Source of the DNA: Jeongeupia chitinilytica
GTDB taxonomy: Bacteria > Pseudomonadota > Gammaproteobacteria > Burkholderiales > Chitinibacteraceae
DNA length: 64,000 nt
NCBI RefSeq assembly: GCF_014652315.1
Contig: NZ_BMYO01000001.1
Coordinates: 372,001-436,000 of the forward strand
Direction: 5' to 3'
Shown here: one piece after another, positions 1 to 8,289 of the stretch
Numbering within the stretch: the first letter of the stretch is position 1
Layout of the letters: each line of letters begins with the position of its first letter
Program-made: the position numbers and the translations under genes
Notes under the pieces: generated by a model
Database searches by the model: none
What the model was told of the DNA's origin: nothing
What the model saw: the letters and a program-made list of their open reading frames with translations, nothing else

Positions 1-1
1 C

Positions 2-481
2 TGCGAGATCATCGCCACCGGCCATACCCACATGAAGCGGCGACTCAAGGAAACCGGGGCACTGGTCGCCGGCGAGCTGTCGGGCCACTATGCCTTTGCC
101 GCATGGGGCATCGACGACGGCTTGTTCGCCGGCGTCAAACTGCTGCAACTGATTGCCGGCGGCTTGAACCTGGATGATGCGTTCTCGGCGCTGCCGTCGC
201 GACTGTCAACGCCGGAGCTGCAACTGCCGGTGGACGGTGACGGCCATGCCGTCGTTGCCCGTGTGGCCGGCACGGCGACGTTTCCGACCGCAACGCGGGT
301 CATCGAGCTCGATGGATTGCGCATCGAGTACGCCGATGGCTTCGGGCTGATCCGTGCGTCGAACACGACGCCGGTGCTGACCTTGCGGATCGAAGCCGAT
401 GACCGTGCGGCGGTGCGGCGCATCCGTGACGAACTGGCGGTCGCACTGGCACCGTTGCCGTTTCCGACATTCGCAATCTGA
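2..481 (+). CDS. algC: Phosphomannomutase/phosphoglucomutase, C-terminal part
   Basis: The reading frame is open from the window edge, so the 5' end of the gene lies outside. The visible ~159 residues carry two hallmarks of the alpha-D-phosphohexomutase family: the sugar-binding GELSGH motif near the start and the phosphate-binding RASNTTPVL motif in the last domain. Enzymes of this type interconvert mannose-6-P/mannose-1-P and the glucose equivalents for exopolysaccharide and LPS precursors in the cytoplasm. The AlgC-like bifunctional assignment rests on family resemblance only; a single-substrate mutase is possible. The metal loop and phosphoserine lie upstream and cannot be checked. Confidence 0.85.
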   Translation, partial: CEIIATGHTHMKRRLKETGALVAGELSGHYAFAAWGIDDGLFAGVKLLQLIAGGLNLDDAFSALPSRLSTPELQLPVDGDGHAVVARVAGTATFPTATRVIELDGLRIEYADGFGLIRASNTTPVLTLRIEADDRAAVRRIRDELAVALAPLPFPTFAI

Positions 482-593
482 GCACAGGTTTGGCCGGTGC
501 TGCGGCTGGCGCTGCGTCGTTCCGGCTCGGTACACTGCGTCGGGGGCCGTGCCGGCCGCTTCCTCTCATCCATTCAATCCACAGGTTTTTCGC

Positions 594-1439
594 ATGTCCC
601 ACCCGCTGCCGTCCCATGAACTGATCGCCGCCAACGTCGCTGCCGCCCTAGTCGAAGACATCGGCGAACGCGACTGGACCGCCGAACTGATCGCCGCAGA
701 GGCCAGCGGCCGCGCAACGGTCGTCGCGCGGGAGGATGCGATCGTCTGCGGCATCGCCTGGTTCGACGAAGTCTTCCGACAGCTTGATCCGGCCGTCACG
801 GTGAACTGGCGCGTGGCCGAGGGCGAACGCGTGACCGCCGACACGCTGCTGTGCGAGCTGAGCGGTGCCGCACGCAGTCTGCTGACCGGGGAGCGCTCGG
901 CACTCAACTTCCTCCAGCTGCTGTCGGCCGTCGCGACCGAGACGCGCCGCTATGCCGACGTCGTCGAAGGCACGCGCGCCAGGGTGCTCGACACGCGCAA
1001 GACGCTGCCGGGCCTGCGCCGGGCGCAGAAGTACGCGGTGCTCGTCGGTGGCGGCGCCAATCAGCGCATCGGCCTGTACGACGGCATCCTGATCAAGGAA
1101 AACCACATCATGGCGGCCGGCGGCATTGCCGAGGCGCTGGCTGCCGCACAGGCGCTGGCACCGGTGGGCGTGTCGATCCAGATCGAAGTCGAAAGCCTGC
1201 TCGAGCTCGACGCCGCACTCGCGGCCGGTGCGGCGAGCGTGCTGCTCGACAACTTCACCCTGCCGCAACTGGCCGACGCAGTGGCGCTCAACGACGGCCG
1301 GGCGCTGCTCGAGGCCTCGGGCGGCGTCGATTTCGACACGCTGCGTGCGATCGCCGAAACCGGCGTCGACCGGATCTCGGTCGGCAAGCTGACCAAGGAC
1401 GTGCGCGCCATCGACCTGTCGATGCGCTTCGTACTCTGA
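594..1439 (+). CDS. nadC: Nicotinate-nucleotide pyrophosphorylase (carboxylating)
   Basis: This 281-residue cytoplasmic enzyme converts quinolinate and PRPP to nicotinate mononucleotide, CO2 and PPi in de novo NAD synthesis. The TRKTLPGLR motif, the GGGANQRIGLYDGILIKENH segment and the later VEVES- and LLDNF-type barrel strands are characteristic of the family. The start is the ATG at 594, which gives the usual NadC length; the frame is open further upstream but those codons do not resemble the family. It is followed after only 4 bases by a DMT exporter gene, so the two are probably cotranscribed. No nadA or nadB is visible nearby. Confidence 0.95.
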   Translation: MSHPLPSHELIAANVAAALVEDIGERDWTAELIAAEASGRATVVAREDAIVCGIAWFDEVFRQLDPAVTVNWRVAEGERVTADTLLCELSGAARSLLTGERSALNFLQLLSAVATETRRYADVVEGTRARVLDTRKTLPGLRRAQKYAVLVGGGANQRIGLYDGILIKENHIMAAGGIAEALAAAQALAPVGVSIQIEVESLLELDAALAAGAASVLLDNFTLPQLADAVALNDGRALLEASGGVDFDTLRAIAETGVDRISVGKLTKDVRAIDLSMRFVL

Positions 1440-1443
1440 GCCG

Positions 1444-2409
1444 ATGAACCGCTACGCGCTGTGCCTGATCGCGGCGATGCTGATGGTCGGCAGCAATGTC
1501 GGCATCGGCAAGGCCATCGTCGCGACCGTGCCGGTGCTGCTGTTCGCGCTGATGCGGTTTGTCGTCGGCGTTTCGGTGCTGCTGCCGGTGTTCCGGCTGT
1601 CGCGTTTGCGGCAGGTCAGCCGGTCCGAGTGGCTCAACCTGTTCCTGCAGGCGCTGTTCGGCACCTTCCTGTTCACGCTGCTGATGCTATACGGCGTCCG
1701 GCATACCAGCGCGCTGGCCGCCGGCGTGATCACCAGCACGATTCCGGCCGTGGTGATCCTGCTGGCGTGGGCCTTGCTGCGCGAAACGCCGAGCCGTCGC
1801 GCACTGCTGGCGGTGGCGCTGGCGATGGGCGGCGTGCTGATCGTCAACATTGCCCGCAGCAGGGGCGACGACAGCGGCTCGCTGCTCGGCAACCTGCTGG
1901 TGCTCGGCGCGGTCTGCTGCGAATCGCTGTACGTGATCCTGTCGCGCCGGCTGACGCAGACGCTGCCGGCAATCGAGATCTGCGCCTACACGCATGCGAT
2001 CGGGCTGGCGCTGATGCTGCCGCTGGGACTGTATGCGGCACAAGGGTTCGACTTTGCCGTCATCGATGCACGGACCTGGGCGCTGATCGTCTGGTACGGG
2101 CTGGCCGCGAGCGTGTTTTCGTTCTGGCTGTGGATGAAGGGCATACGCCATGTGCCGGGCCAGTTGGCCGGCGTGTTCACCGCGGTACTGCCGGTGGCCG
2201 CGGCCGGTTACGGCATCGTCTTTCTCGGCGAAGCACCGACGCTGGCGCATGGCGTGGCGCTGGCCTGCGTGCTGGCCGGCATCGTCATTGCCAGCCTGCA
2301 GTGGCCGTCGCGGCCGTTGCTGCCCGATGAAACGGCTTCTCAGCCGGCGGATTCGGTCGCGACCACGGATGGAAAGTCCGCGGCGGGCACCGGCCGTCCG
2401 AGCAGATAG
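1444..2409 (+). CDS. EamA/DMT-family exporter (paralogue 1)
   Basis: A 321-residue inner-membrane protein with about ten hydrophobic segments and two EamA repeats; members export metabolites or amino acids, and the substrate cannot be told. It starts 4 bases after nadC. The protein is strikingly similar to the DMT exporter encoded at 30683-31558: both share GSNVGIGK/GANVGIGK near the N terminus, LFLQALFGTFLFTLLMLYGV and the VILSRRLTQ segment. The hydrophilic C-terminal tail (about the last 30 residues) extends past the family core and overlaps, in the opposite direction, the end of the GGDEF-EAL gene by 70 bases. Confidence 0.85.
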   Translation: MNRYALCLIAAMLMVGSNVGIGKAIVATVPVLLFALMRFVVGVSVLLPVFRLSRLRQVSRSEWLNLFLQALFGTFLFTLLMLYGVRHTSALAAGVITSTIPAVVILLAWALLRETPSRRALLAVALAMGGVLIVNIARSRGDDSGSLLGNLLVLGAVCCESLYVILSRRLTQTLPAIEICAYTHAIGLALMLPLGLYAAQGFDFAVIDARTWALIVWYGLAASVFSFWLWMKGIRHVPGQLAGVFTAVLPVAAAGYGIVFLGEAPTLAHGVALACVLAGIVIASLQWPSRPLLPDETASQPADSVATTDGKSAAGTGRPSR

Positions 2410-4418
2410 CCCTGCAGCGAATCGCAGCCCAGCCGGGTGAGGAACTCCTGCTGCGCCCGCGTTTCGACCCCCTCGGCGACGATGTTCAGGTTCAGCGTCT
2501 GGCCGAGCGCGACGATGGCCGACACGATGGCGGCATCGTCGCTGTCGTGCGCCAGTTCGTTGACGAAGCCGCGGTCGATTTTCAGTTCATTGGCCGGTAG
2601 CCGTTTCAGGTACAGCAGGCTCGAGTAGCCGGTACCGAAATCGTCGATCGAGATGTTCACGCCGGTTGCCGCCAGCTGCCGCAGGATGATCAGGCTGGCT
2701 TCGGCGTCGCGCATGGCCGTGGTTTCGGTGATTTCCAGCGTCAGCTGCTGCGGCGCAAGACCGTGCCGCGACAGCGCGGTCTCGACCGTGGCCGGCAGGC
2801 TGGCATGAGCGAACTGCAGCGCAGAGAGGTTGACGGCAATCGACCAGGTGCAGTGCCCCTGATCGTGCCAGACGCGCATCTGCCGGCAGGCCTCGTTCAG
2901 CACCCACTCGCCGATCTGCAGGACGAGGCCCGAGCGCTCGGCATGCTCGAGAAAGCCGGCGGGGCTGATCAGCCCCTGTTTCGGGTGATGCCAGCGCAGC
3001 AGTGCTTCGGCGCCGACGACATTGCCGCCGAGTGCGTCGAACTTCGGCTGGTAATGCAGGACCAGCTCGTTGCGGCTCAGCGCCAGCCGCAGGTCGTGCA
3101 GCAGTTGCAGCTGCGCCTGCGCATTGGCGTTCATCGATGCTTCGAAGAAGCAGTAGCCGTTGCGGCCCGAATCCTTGGCGTGATACATCGCCGCATCGGC
3201 GTTGACCATCAGTTCGCGCTGGTCGCGACCGTCATCGGGGTAGATCGCAATGCCGATGCTGGCCGAGACGCTCAGTGCATGGCGCTGGACGGTGAACGGC
3301 TGGTCGATGGCTTCGACCAGTTTTTCGGCGACCGCCGCAGCGCCGTCCGGGCTGGCGGTTTCGAGCATCAGTACGAACTCGTCGCCACCGATCCGGGCAA
3401 TCGTGTCCTGCGCCCGCACGCAGCGGCGGATCCGGTCGGCCACCTCGATCAGCAGCCCGTCGCCGACATGATGGCCGTAAGCGTCGTTGACGGCCTTGAA
3501 GCCATCGAGGTCCATGAACATCAGCGCGAAGCGGCCGTGATCGCGCCCGGCCTTGTGGATCGCCTGGGCCAGGCGGTCCTCGAGCAGCAGCCGGTTCGGC
3601 AGCTTGGTCAGGTTGTCGTGCAGCGCCAGATGCATCAGTTCGTGGTTGGCTTCGGCCAGCGATTCGGCCAGCACCGCGGTCCGCGCCGCCATGCGGCTGT
3701 CGAGCACCGAAACGATCAGCGCGATCGCCAGCACCGCCAGCGTGACGACGATGACCAGCAGCGCCAGCCAGTTGGTCGCGATGCCGCTGTTGGCGGCTCC
3801 GCAGAAGCTGCCGAGCGGGAATTGCGACGCGGCCATCCCGGTGTAGTGCATCCCGACGATGGCGCCGCCCATGACGATGGCGGCTCCGCAGCGGACAAGC
3901 TTGAGATGGGGCGAGCCGTAGCGCAGCCGGAAGGCGATCCACAGTGCCGCGCCCGACGCGCCGACGGCCACTGCAATCGACAGGGCGAACAGCGAAGGGT
4001 CATAGCGGATGCCGGGCAGCATGCGCATGGCCGCCATGCCGGTGTAGTGCATCGCCGCGATGCCGGAACCCATCAGCAGTGCGCCGAATACCAGACGCTG
4101 GAAGGGCAGCGTCGGCTGGCAGACCAGCCAGAGTGCGAATGCCGAGGCGATCACCGCGGCCAGCAGCGAGAGCAGCGTGATCAGCGGATCGTAGCCGAGC
4201 GGAATCGGCAGACTGAACGCCAGCATGCCGATGAAGTGCATCGACCAGATGCCCAGACCCATGGCAAACGCACCGCCGGCCAGCCACCAGCGCTTGGCGT
4301 TGCCGTGTGCGAGCGCCACGCGACCGGCCATGTCGAGCGCCGTGTACGAGGCGAGAATGGCGACCAGAAACGAACAAAGAACAAGAACCTGATTGTAGCT
4401 ATTGCTTAACACCGGCAC
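2340..4418 (-). CDS. MHYT-GGDEF-EAL cyclic-di-GMP signalling protein
   Basis: A 692-residue membrane protein. The N-terminal ~250 residues form an MHYT sensor: seven hydrophobic segments with three repeats of the motif (MHFIGM, MHYTGMAAM, MHYTGMAAS), thought to bind copper and sense a diatomic gas or redox state. A GGDEF domain follows with an intact GGDEF signature (RIGGDEFVLML). The C-terminal EAL domain has GAEALLRWHHP, ETT and DDFGTGYSSL, as in active phosphodiesterases. Both activities look intact by motif, so the protein may make or degrade c-di-GMP. The annotated start is GTG at 4418; the GTG two codons downstream (4412) lies at a better distance from the AAGGG upstream and is a real alternative. 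Confidence 0.92.
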   Translation of the reverse strand: MPVLSNSYNQVLVLCSFLVAILASYTALDMAGRVALAHGNAKRWWLAGGAFAMGLGIWSMHFIGMLAFSLPIPLGYDPLITLLSLLAAVIASAFALWLVCQPTLPFQRLVFGALLMGSGIAAMHYTGMAAMRMLPGIRYDPSLFALSIAVAVGASGAALWIAFRLRYGSPHLKLVRCGAAIVMGGAIVGMHYTGMAASQFPLGSFCGAANSGIATNWLALLVIVVTLAVLAIALIVSVLDSRMAARTAVLAESLAEANHELMHLALHDNLTKLPNRLLLEDRLAQAIHKAGRDHGRFALMFMDLDGFKAVNDAYGHHVGDGLLIEVADRIRRCVRAQDTIARIGGDEFVLMLETASPDGAAAVAEKLVEAIDQPFTVQRHALSVSASIGIAIYPDDGRDQRELMVNADAAMYHAKDSGRNGYCFFEASMNANAQAQLQLLHDLRLALSRNELVLHYQPKFDALGGNVVGAEALLRWHHPKQGLISPAGFLEHAERSGLVLQIGEWVLNEACRQMRVWHDQGHCTWSIAVNLSALQFAHASLPATVETALSRHGLAPQQLTLEITETTAMRDAEASLIILRQLAATGVNISIDDFGTGYSSLLYLKRLPANELKIDRGFVNELAHDSDDAAIVSAIVALGQTLNLNIVAEGVETRAQQEFLTRLGCDSLQGYLLGRPVPAADFPSVVATESAG

Positions 4419-4572
4419 GCCCTTGTATGCGCTGAACAGCGTGTGTAAGTTTATTTCTTACAAAATGAGCCGACATTATGCACGCATCGTAGGGGCCGAA
4501 CGAGTGCGCCCCCCCAAGCAATGGCATTGGGTTTTTCCCTAATGCGGCCGGTCGGGAGCGCCGGCCGGGGAG

Positions 4573-6153
4573 TCAGGACGCAAGGCGGAACCACGCCAGC
4601 TGGCTGTCGAGCGCATTGGCGGTATCCGTCAGGCCGCGCAATTCGTTGCGCATCGTCTCGCTGCGGCTGCGACTGTCGCGGGCGCCGTCGCCGATGTGTT
4701 CGAGCCGCTCTCGAATCGCGCTGCTGGCGCGGCCCTGTTCGTCGACGGCTTCGCTGATCGCGTCCATCATCGCGCCGACCTGCGCGGCGGCGTCACCGAT
4801 GTTGGCCAGCGACGCGTTCACGGTGGCGCCATCGTCGTGGCATTCGCCGATCCGCTCGGCGGCGGCTTGCATCGCCGTCAGCGTGTCGCGGGTCCGCGCG
4901 TGGGTGGCATCGAGGATCTCGCGGATACGCTGGGTCGAGTCGGTGGTCGAGATCGACAGTTTTCTGACTTCGTCTGCCACGACCGCGAAGCCGCGTCCGG
5001 CTTCGCCGGCGCGGGCGGCTTCGATCGCGGCATTCAGCGCCAGCAGATTGGTCTGACCGGCGATCGCATCGATGCTGGCGGCGACGGTGACAATCTGCGT
5101 GACCGCCTCGGCCAGTGATTGCATTGCATGTTCGGCATGGCCGAAATCGGTCGTCAGCAGGTCGAGCCGGGACAGCGATGCGCCGCCGGCGGCACGGGCT
5201 GCGACGATGGCGTCGCGGGTCTGCAGGGCTGCGCCGGCCGCCTGCTCGGCACGCTGGCTGACCTGCTGGACAGCGGCTTCCAGGCTGGCGCTGCTGCCGG
5301 CAATGTCCTGAAGGTGGCGGGTCTGGCGGTCGGCGTCGTCGTGGACATCACCGGCGAGTCGCGCGACGTCGCCGGCATCGACCCGGGTGGTTTGCGCGGC
5401 GGCCTGCGCCTGCTGCAGCGTGGCGGTGAGCCGGTCGACGAAGTGGTTGAGCTGTCGGCCGAGCTGGCCGATCTCGTCGCCGGTCTCCTGCATGCGCTGC
5501 GTCAGTTCGCCGGTGGCAAGTCGCGAGACGTTGCCGGCCATGGCCGACAGCCGCAGGCCCAGCTTGCGGGCGAAGCAGCGCTGGCTGGCAACGATGGCCA
5601 GTGCGGTCAGCGCCAGCGGCAGCAACGTCAGCAGCAGCAGGCGCGCGGCGCGGCGGTCGATCGCCGCGGTCACCGCGTCTGCCTGGTCGCGGTTGCGTTG
5701 CGAGGCACCGTCGAGTTCGGCCAGCGTCGGTTCGAGTTCGCCGTGATAGATCGACTCCGGAATGCCGATGGCGTCTTGCGGACTGGTTGCCGAAATCGCC
5801 ACCGCGCTGCGGTACTGTTTCAGGTAATTGCGCCAGCGCCCGTCCAGCAGCGCGTCGAGCCGGGTCGCGCGTTCGGCATCGAGCAAGGGGCGCAGTTTCT
5901 GCGCCGAAGTGGCGACGGCCTGTTCGGCGCGGCCGATCCTGGCCTCGGCGTCGGCTGCAAGCGGGTCGAGCCGCGACAGCGTCAGCATTTCGCCTTTCAT
6001 CGCGGCAATGGCGCCAAGCGCGGTCTGGTTGTCGCGGAACTGGCCGTACTCCTGATACAGCCGGTGGTTCTGCCAGCTGATCCAGCCGGCCAGCAGGCCA
6101 AGGGCGCAGACGGTGACGATGCTGACCAGTTTGAGCTGGGTGGCGATACGCAT
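4573..6153 (-). CDS. Methyl-accepting chemotaxis protein
   Basis: A 526-residue chemoreceptor: TM1 at about residues 9-27, a periplasmic four-helix-type ligand domain to about 170, TM2 at about 171-190, a HAMP linker and a long cytoplasmic coiled coil. The hairpin tip is clear (AGQTNLLALNAAIEAARAGE followed by GRGFAVVADEVRKL) and is the CheA/CheW contact region. There is no CheR/CheB-docking pentapeptide at the C terminus, which ends WFRLAS. No che genes are adjacent, so it is an orphan receptor reporting to a chemotaxis cluster elsewhere; the ligand is unknown. Confidence 0.93.
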   Translation of the reverse strand: MRIATQLKLVSIVTVCALGLLAGWISWQNHRLYQEYGQFRDNQTALGAIAAMKGEMLTLSRLDPLAADAEARIGRAEQAVATSAQKLRPLLDAERATRLDALLDGRWRNYLKQYRSAVAISATSPQDAIGIPESIYHGELEPTLAELDGASQRNRDQADAVTAAIDRRAARLLLLTLLPLALTALAIVASQRCFARKLGLRLSAMAGNVSRLATGELTQRMQETGDEIGQLGRQLNHFVDRLTATLQQAQAAAQTTRVDAGDVARLAGDVHDDADRQTRHLQDIAGSSASLEAAVQQVSQRAEQAAGAALQTRDAIVAARAAGGASLSRLDLLTTDFGHAEHAMQSLAEAVTQIVTVAASIDAIAGQTNLLALNAAIEAARAGEAGRGFAVVADEVRKLSISTTDSTQRIREILDATHARTRDTLTAMQAAAERIGECHDDGATVNASLANIGDAAAQVGAMMDAISEAVDEQGRASSAIRERLEHIGDGARDSRSRSETMRNELRGLTDTANALDSQLAWFRLAS

Positions 6154-6304
6154 GGCTTCTCACGGCTTGTTTTTGTAAGCCTGCGAGCGTATTGCTTGAT
6201 TATGAAATCCTGATGAATGGCGGCGCAGCCGGTCCGGTGCAGCCATTTCATTGGCACGAACCGCCGTTTCGGCTTCCCGTTGGTGACGGCTGGTTCATGA
6301 TTTG

Positions 6305-6682
6305 TCAGGTTTTTGAAAAAATTTCCGGCGTGACCGGTGCCGGCAAATCGGGATTGCCGGCTTGCACCATGCGCCGCTGCCAGCGCCGGAACGTGACGAG
6401 TCGCGGCAGGTGACGGGGTGTGGCGGCAACGGTGAAAGGGGCCTGATACGTCAGTTCGGCCCGGAGTCCGTCGGTGCGGAGCGTGATCCGGCCGTCGCGC
6501 TCGAACAGCCAGTGTTCGCCCTGACGCAGCGGGTGTTCGCCGGTGATCAGGGTTTCGGCCAGCCATTGTGGCGAAGCCAGCAGGCTGACCGCGCCGTGAA
6601 CGACGTGCAGCACGCTGCCCCGGCCGACGGCGAACGAGACGGTCTGGCGTGGGGCAAGCCGGATTGGGGTGGGGGGGTTCAT
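6305..6682 (-). CDS. DUF2917 family protein
   Basis: A 125-residue soluble protein of a small conserved family of unknown function, common in betaproteobacteria. The sequence shows a cupin-like run of beta strands (SVLHVVHGAVSLL then WLFERDGRITLR), which suggests a small jelly-roll fold; no catalytic motif is evident. The frame is open further upstream, but the ATG at 6682 gives the family-like N terminus. Codons 2-4 contain a run of seven C on the coding strand. It is transcribed divergently from the MocR-type regulator at 6856, a neighbour arrangement I associate with this family, so that regulator may control it. Confidence 0.75.
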   Translation of the reverse strand: MNPPTPIRLAPRQTVSFAVGRGSVLHVVHGAVSLLASPQWLAETLITGEHPLRQGEHWLFERDGRITLRTDGLRAELTYQAPFTVAATPRHLPRLVTFRRWQRRMVQAGNPDLPAPVTPEIFSKT

Positions 6683-6855
6683 GGCGCTGGCTCCGCTGAA
6701 TCGACACGGCCAGCTTAAAGTCGGCGACGTTGCGCTTCGAGGCATAGGCCGCGCTGCCGGAATACGGAACAGCACTGAAAAACCGGGCTTGTTGCGATGC
6801 AGATGGCGATGATCTGTATCTGTTCCGTGTGGCGCCGGCGGCGAACAATCGCGGC

Positions 6856-8286
6856 ATGGACACACTCCCGCTTTATCGCCGGCTCGCCGCACACTATCAG
6901 CAGGTCATCGACGCCGGCACCCTGATGCCGGGCAGCCGGATGCCGTCGCTGCGGGTGCTGATGGACCGGCACGATGTCAGCCTGTCGACCGCGCTGCAGA
7001 CCTGCCGGCACCTCGAGCGCTACGGCTATCTGGAAGCCCGACCGCGCTCGGGCTACTTCGTCCGCCTGCCGGGCAAGCCGGCGTGCCAGCCGGTGGCCGA
7101 GCCGGCGCACCGGCTGGCCGATCCGGCGAGTTACGTCGGCATCCACGAACGGGTGTCGGCGGTGATCGCGCAGGGACGGCAGCATCCGGTGCAGTTCAAC
7201 CTGGCGGTTGCCTGCGGCGCGGCCGAGCTTTATCCGGTCGAGGCGCTGAAGCAGGCAACGATACGCGCACTGCGTCGCGATCCGACTGTTCTGACGTCGG
7301 CGGCGGTGCCCAATGGCAGCCCGGCACTGCGTACGGTACTGGCGCAACGGGCGCTGACGGCACGCATTGCCGTCAACCGCGACGAGATCATCGTCACCAA
7401 CGGCTGCATCGAAGCGCTGAACCTGGCCCTGCGTGCCGTGGCCGGCCCCGGCGATGTGGTCGCGGTCGAATCGCCGACCTACTACGGCCTGCTGCAGATT
7501 CTCGAAAGCCTCGGGCTGAAGGCGCTGGAGATTCCGACCAGCGCGCAGAACGGCATTTCGGTCGAAGCGCTCGAGCTCGCGGCGCAGACTTACCGGAACA
7601 TCAAGGCCGTGATCGTCGTGCCGAACTTCCAGAACCCGCTCGGTGCGGTGATGCCCGACTCGGCCAAGGTGCGGCTGGTCGAATGGTGCGAGATGCACGC
7701 GATTCCGCTGATCGAAGACGACACCTACAGTCTGCTCTCCAACAGCGACACGCCGCTGTCCGCCGCGAAGGCGTGGGACCGGACCGGCAACGTGATCCAT
7801 TGTGCGTCGCTGCACAAGACGCTGGCACCGGGCATGCGGCTGGGGTGGATGACGGCCGGCAAATGGCAGGCACGGGTGGAAATGCTCAAGTACGCGCAGA
7901 GCAGGGCCAACGAGGTGCTGCCGCAACTGGCCGCGGCCGATTTCATCGCCTCGGGTGAATACGAGCGTCACCTGCGGCGCCTGCGACTGGCGCTGCGGGA
8001 CCAGCGCGAGCAGATGGCCGAGGCGATCGCCACTTACTTCCCGCTCGGCACGCGGCTGACGGTGCCGCAGGGCGGGCTGAGTCTGTGGACCGAGCTGCCC
8101 GCCGGCGCCTCGTCGCAACGGCTGTTCGAGCGTGCGATGGCCGCCGGAATCGGCATCGCGCCGGGGCTGATGTTCTCGAACTCGGACCGCTTCGACGGCT
8201 TCTTCCGCGTCTCATGCGGCCTGCCGTACACGCGCGAACTCAACAGCGCGATGCGTACGCTGGGACAGCTGGCGGCAGCGCTGTAG
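6856..8286 (+). CDS. MocR-type GntR regulator with aminotransferase domain
   Basis: A 476-residue transcription factor. Residues 1-75 form a GntR winged helix (PLYRRLAAHYQQVIDAGTL, then a SGYFVR wing), linked to a fold-type I aminotransferase domain. The PLP-binding lysine sits in ASLHKTLAPGMRLGW, and the NFQNPLG and SPTYYG elements of the family are present. It resembles E. coli YdcR. Such proteins use PLP or an aldimine ligand to regulate genes rather than as free enzymes. Start at 6856 is chosen because it begins the winged helix directly. It is divergent from the DUF2917 gene and ends 3 bases from the convergent GlmS-like gene. Confidence 0.88.
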   Translation: MDTLPLYRRLAAHYQQVIDAGTLMPGSRMPSLRVLMDRHDVSLSTALQTCRHLERYGYLEARPRSGYFVRLPGKPACQPVAEPAHRLADPASYVGIHERVSAVIAQGRQHPVQFNLAVACGAAELYPVEALKQATIRALRRDPTVLTSAAVPNGSPALRTVLAQRALTARIAVNRDEIIVTNGCIEALNLALRAVAGPGDVVAVESPTYYGLLQILESLGLKALEIPTSAQNGISVEALELAAQTYRNIKAVIVVPNFQNPLGAVMPDSAKVRLVEWCEMHAIPLIEDDTYSLLSNSDTPLSAAKAWDRTGNVIHCASLHKTLAPGMRLGWMTAGKWQARVEMLKYAQSRANEVLPQLAAADFIASGEYERHLRRLRLALRDQREQMAEAIATYFPLGTRLTVPQGGLSLWTELPAGASSQRLFERAMAAGIGIAPGLMFSNSDRFDGFFRVSCGLPYTRELNSAMRTLGQLAAAL

Positions 8287-8289
8287 TGC

